From NCBI GenBank assembly GCA_910577805.1, contig CAJTOE010000120.1, positions 1 through 7,405 of the forward strand: 7,405 bases of DNA. Reading direction: 5' to 3'. Each line of letters starts with the position of its first letter. Position 1 is the first letter of the stretch. Positions 5,709 through 7,405 of this stretch are shown here, in pieces. A program made the position numbers and the translations under genes. The notes beneath the pieces were generated by a model. The model had not been told where the DNA came from and made no database searches. It saw only the letters and a program-made list of their open reading frames with translations. The stretch is from an uncultured Oscillospiraceae bacterium (GTDB taxonomy: Bacteria > Bacillota > Clostridia > Oscillospirales > Oscillospiraceae).

Positions 5709-7405
5709 ATGAGATGCAAACGATTCCTGGCGTCCCTGCTGCTTGTGGCCGCGCTGCTTTCCCTCACCGGGCCGATGGCCCAGGCGGCGTCGTCCTTCAG
5801 CGATATCAACAATGAAAATATTGCCCTCAACGCGGATATCCTGCGTCTGATGGGTGTGGTGTCCGGCTCCGGGAGCAACCAGTTCGACCCCGGCGGCGTG
5901 CTCACCCGCGCCCAGTTCAGCGTTATGGTGGTGAACGTCATGGGCCGGGGGGCGGAGGTCCCCCGCTACACCACCCAGACCATTTTCAGCGACGTGCCCT
6001 CCACCCACTGGGCGCGTGGGTACATCAATCTGGTCTCCTCCACCATGGTCGGGGCCGGAGAGGACAAAAAAGGCTCCGCGCTGATTTCCGGCGTGGGGGA
6101 CGGGCGGTTCCTGCCCAACGATAAGCTGACCTACGCCCAGGCGGTTACCATCCTCATGCGCCTGCTTGGGTACTCCGAGGGCGACGTGGGCGCAGTCTGG
6201 CCCCAGGGCTACCTGAACATGGCCAACGCCATCGGCCTGACCGACGGCGTGAAGCTCACCGCGGGGGCTTCGCTCACCCGCGCCCAGGCCGCACAGCTTT
6301 TGGTCAACCTGCTCCGGTCCGAGATGAAGGACGGCAAGCCCTACTACGAGACTCTGGGCACCGCCACCAAGAACGTGCTTCTGCTGGCGCTGGATGTGCG
6401 GGACGCGGAGGACAAGGGCGGCGCGATCCGGACCTCTGTGGGCATTTATCAACCCATCGTCCGGGACGTAAGCCCCACCGCCCTCCAGGGCCGTCAGGGC
6501 ACGCTGGTGATCCGGGACGGCAAGCTGGCGGCGTTTATTCCCGACAACACCACGTCGGTGACCATCACCCTGGCCGGCGACGCACAGCCCACCTACATCC
6601 AGGGCACCAATAATACCCGCTACACCGTCAGCAGCGACACCCCCGTCTATGACAGCAACAGCACCGGCGAGTCCAAGAGCTACGCCCAGGTTTTTGCGGA
6701 CATGCGCTCCGGGACCCAGCTCACCCTGTTCATCGACGGCGGCAAAGTCATCAGCATTTATAACGCGGCGGCGGGCGTGTCCTCCACCGAGGCCATCGTG
6801 GTCACCGGACCCATCAACGCGGCCAGCTTCCGGCCTCTCACCGGCGGCGCGAAAAACGTTGTCGCCAAGAAGTACAACGAGGTCATTAAGCTGACGGATA
6901 TTCAGATGTACGACGTTGTGACCTACGACCCCATCAACAACACCCTTCTGGTCAGTGACCTGCGGCTCACCGGCGTATACGAGGGAGCCGAACCCAATCT
7001 GGCCGCGCCGGAGACTGTGACTGTGCTGGGAACGAAGTTTGACGTGCTGCCCACCGCGGTAGATACCATCAGCAAGTTTACCCGCGGTCAGATCGTCTCC
7101 ATCCTGCTGTCCGCCGACGGCAAGGTCGCCGCCATGTACCCCGCCACCGCCGACACCCGTTCCACCGCCATCGGCTGGGCCGGAGACGACGGCGTGGAGA
7201 TCATCCTGTCCAACGGCAGTACGATGACCATCAAGGTGGACGCGGGCGAAAACGCCAATCAGCTCGTGACCATCGCCTCCACCGGCAGCAGCGGCAACGC
7301 CAAGGCTACTACCGCCCGGTACTCCGGCAGCCGTCCTGTGGGCGCGTTCGACCTGGAGAAAATGACCCTGGGCAGCTACCGGGTCGGCGCGGGCGTGCGG
7401 GTCTA
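5709..7405 (+). CDS. SLH-domain surface protein, 3' end cut off by the window
   Basis: The frame stays open from the ATG at 5709 to the window edge, giving at least 565 residues, and the true end is unseen. A Sec signal peptide (1-26, AQA|A cleavage) is followed by three S-layer homology domains: about 28-79 (FSDINNENIALNADILRLMG, then LTRAQ at 65-69), about 92-153 (FSDVPSTHWARGYINLV, then LTYAQ at 140-144) and about 160-202 (LTRAQ at 189-193). SLH triplets bind pyruvylated secondary wall polymer, so the protein should be wall-attached and non-covalent. Residues 210-565 are Thr/Ser/Gly-rich, strand-forming and of unknown function, with a recurring DGK-V/L strand motif (see findings). RBS AAGGGGGA (5696-5703) lies 5 bases before the ATG. 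It starts 25 bases after the permease stop with no terminator visible, so it is probably the fourth gene of the exporter operon. An in-frame stop is not visible in the window. Confidence 0.9.
   Translation, partial: MRCKRFLASLLLVAALLSLTGPMAQAASSFSDINNENIALNADILRLMGVVSGSGSNQFDPGGVLTRAQFSVMVVNVMGRGAEVPRYTTQTIFSDVPSTHWARGYINLVSSTMVGAGEDKKGSALISGVGDGRFLPNDKLTYAQAVTILMRLLGYSEGDVGAVWPQGYLNMANAIGLTDGVKLTAGASLTRAQAAQLLVNLLRSEMKDGKPYYETLGTATKNVLLLALDVRDAEDKGGAIRTSVGIYQPIVRDVSPTALQGRQGTLVIRDGKLAAFIPDNTTSVTITLAGDAQPTYIQGTNNTRYTVSSDTPVYDSNSTGESKSYAQVFADMRSGTQLTLFIDGGKVISIYNAAAGVSSTEAIVVTGPINAASFRPLTGGAKNVVAKKYNEVIKLTDIQMYDVVTYDPINNTLLVSDLRLTGVYEGAEPNLAAPETVTVLGTKFDVLPTAVDTISKFTRGQIVSILLSADGKVAAMYPATADTRSTAIGWAGDDGVEIILSNGSTMTIKVDAGENANQLVTIASTGSSGNAKATTARYSGSRPVGAFDLEKMTLGSYRVGAGVRV

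Noticed and set aside
4892..5941. Minus-strand open frame of 349 codons opposite the permease and SLH start
   Set aside because: His/Gln-rich, no family resemblance, and antisense to the well-supported permease.
5637..6452. Minus-strand open frame of 271 codons opposite the SLH gene
   Set aside because: Low-complexity Gly/His composition, antisense to clear SLH domains.
1..7405. CRISPR arrays, tRNA or rRNA genes, transposases, integrases or attachment sites
   Set aside because: No regularly spaced repeats, no tRNA-like cloverleaf, and no mobile-element coding motif was seen on either strand.

Overview
The window looks like chromosomal DNA of a Gram-positive anaerobe, most likely a gut Clostridia member near the Oscillospiraceae (Flavonifractor/Lawsonibacter-like). 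The clues are GC-rich coding DNA, strong AGGAGG-type ribosome binding sites, a lipoprotein serpin, a split YknXYZ/MacAB-type exporter and an S-layer-homology protein. This placement is an inference; there is no rRNA or phylogenetic marker. Five genes are visible, four complete and one cut by the right edge, arranged as two divergent units around a 254-base control region.

Minus-strand unit, read right to left: a secreted lipoprotein of the serpin protease-inhibitor family (374-1723) is followed 6 bases later by a 99-residue DUF5655-like protein (68-367). Just past its stop lies a perfect 19-bp hairpin (19-59) without a T-tract, which resembles a dispersed repeat more than a standard terminator.

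Control region, 1724-1977: next to the serpin is a 72-base imperfect inverted repeat (1767-1838) in its probable leader. Nearer the plus-strand unit are four tandem 11-base repeats (1877-1920), laid out like an OmpR/PhoB-family response-regulator operator. They sit where the -35 box should be, upstream of a perfect TATAAT (1936-1941), so the exporter promoter looks activator-dependent.

Plus-strand unit, read left to right: a membrane-anchored adaptor of unusual tandem architecture (1978-3714), an ABC ATPase (3726-4421), an FtsX/MacB-type permease overlapping it by 4 bases (4418-5683), and 25 bases on, a secreted three-SLH-domain protein (5709 to beyond the window end). Tight spacing suggests one operon. 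The first three should form a tripartite exporter or mechanotransmitter in the cytoplasmic membrane; the SLH protein would sit in the wall layer just outside it.

The most interesting reading is an envelope-defence or surface-maintenance module: a signal-responsive exporter plus a wall-bound protein, facing a surface protease inhibitor. No sensor kinase or response regulator is present in the window, so the shared-regulation idea is untested.
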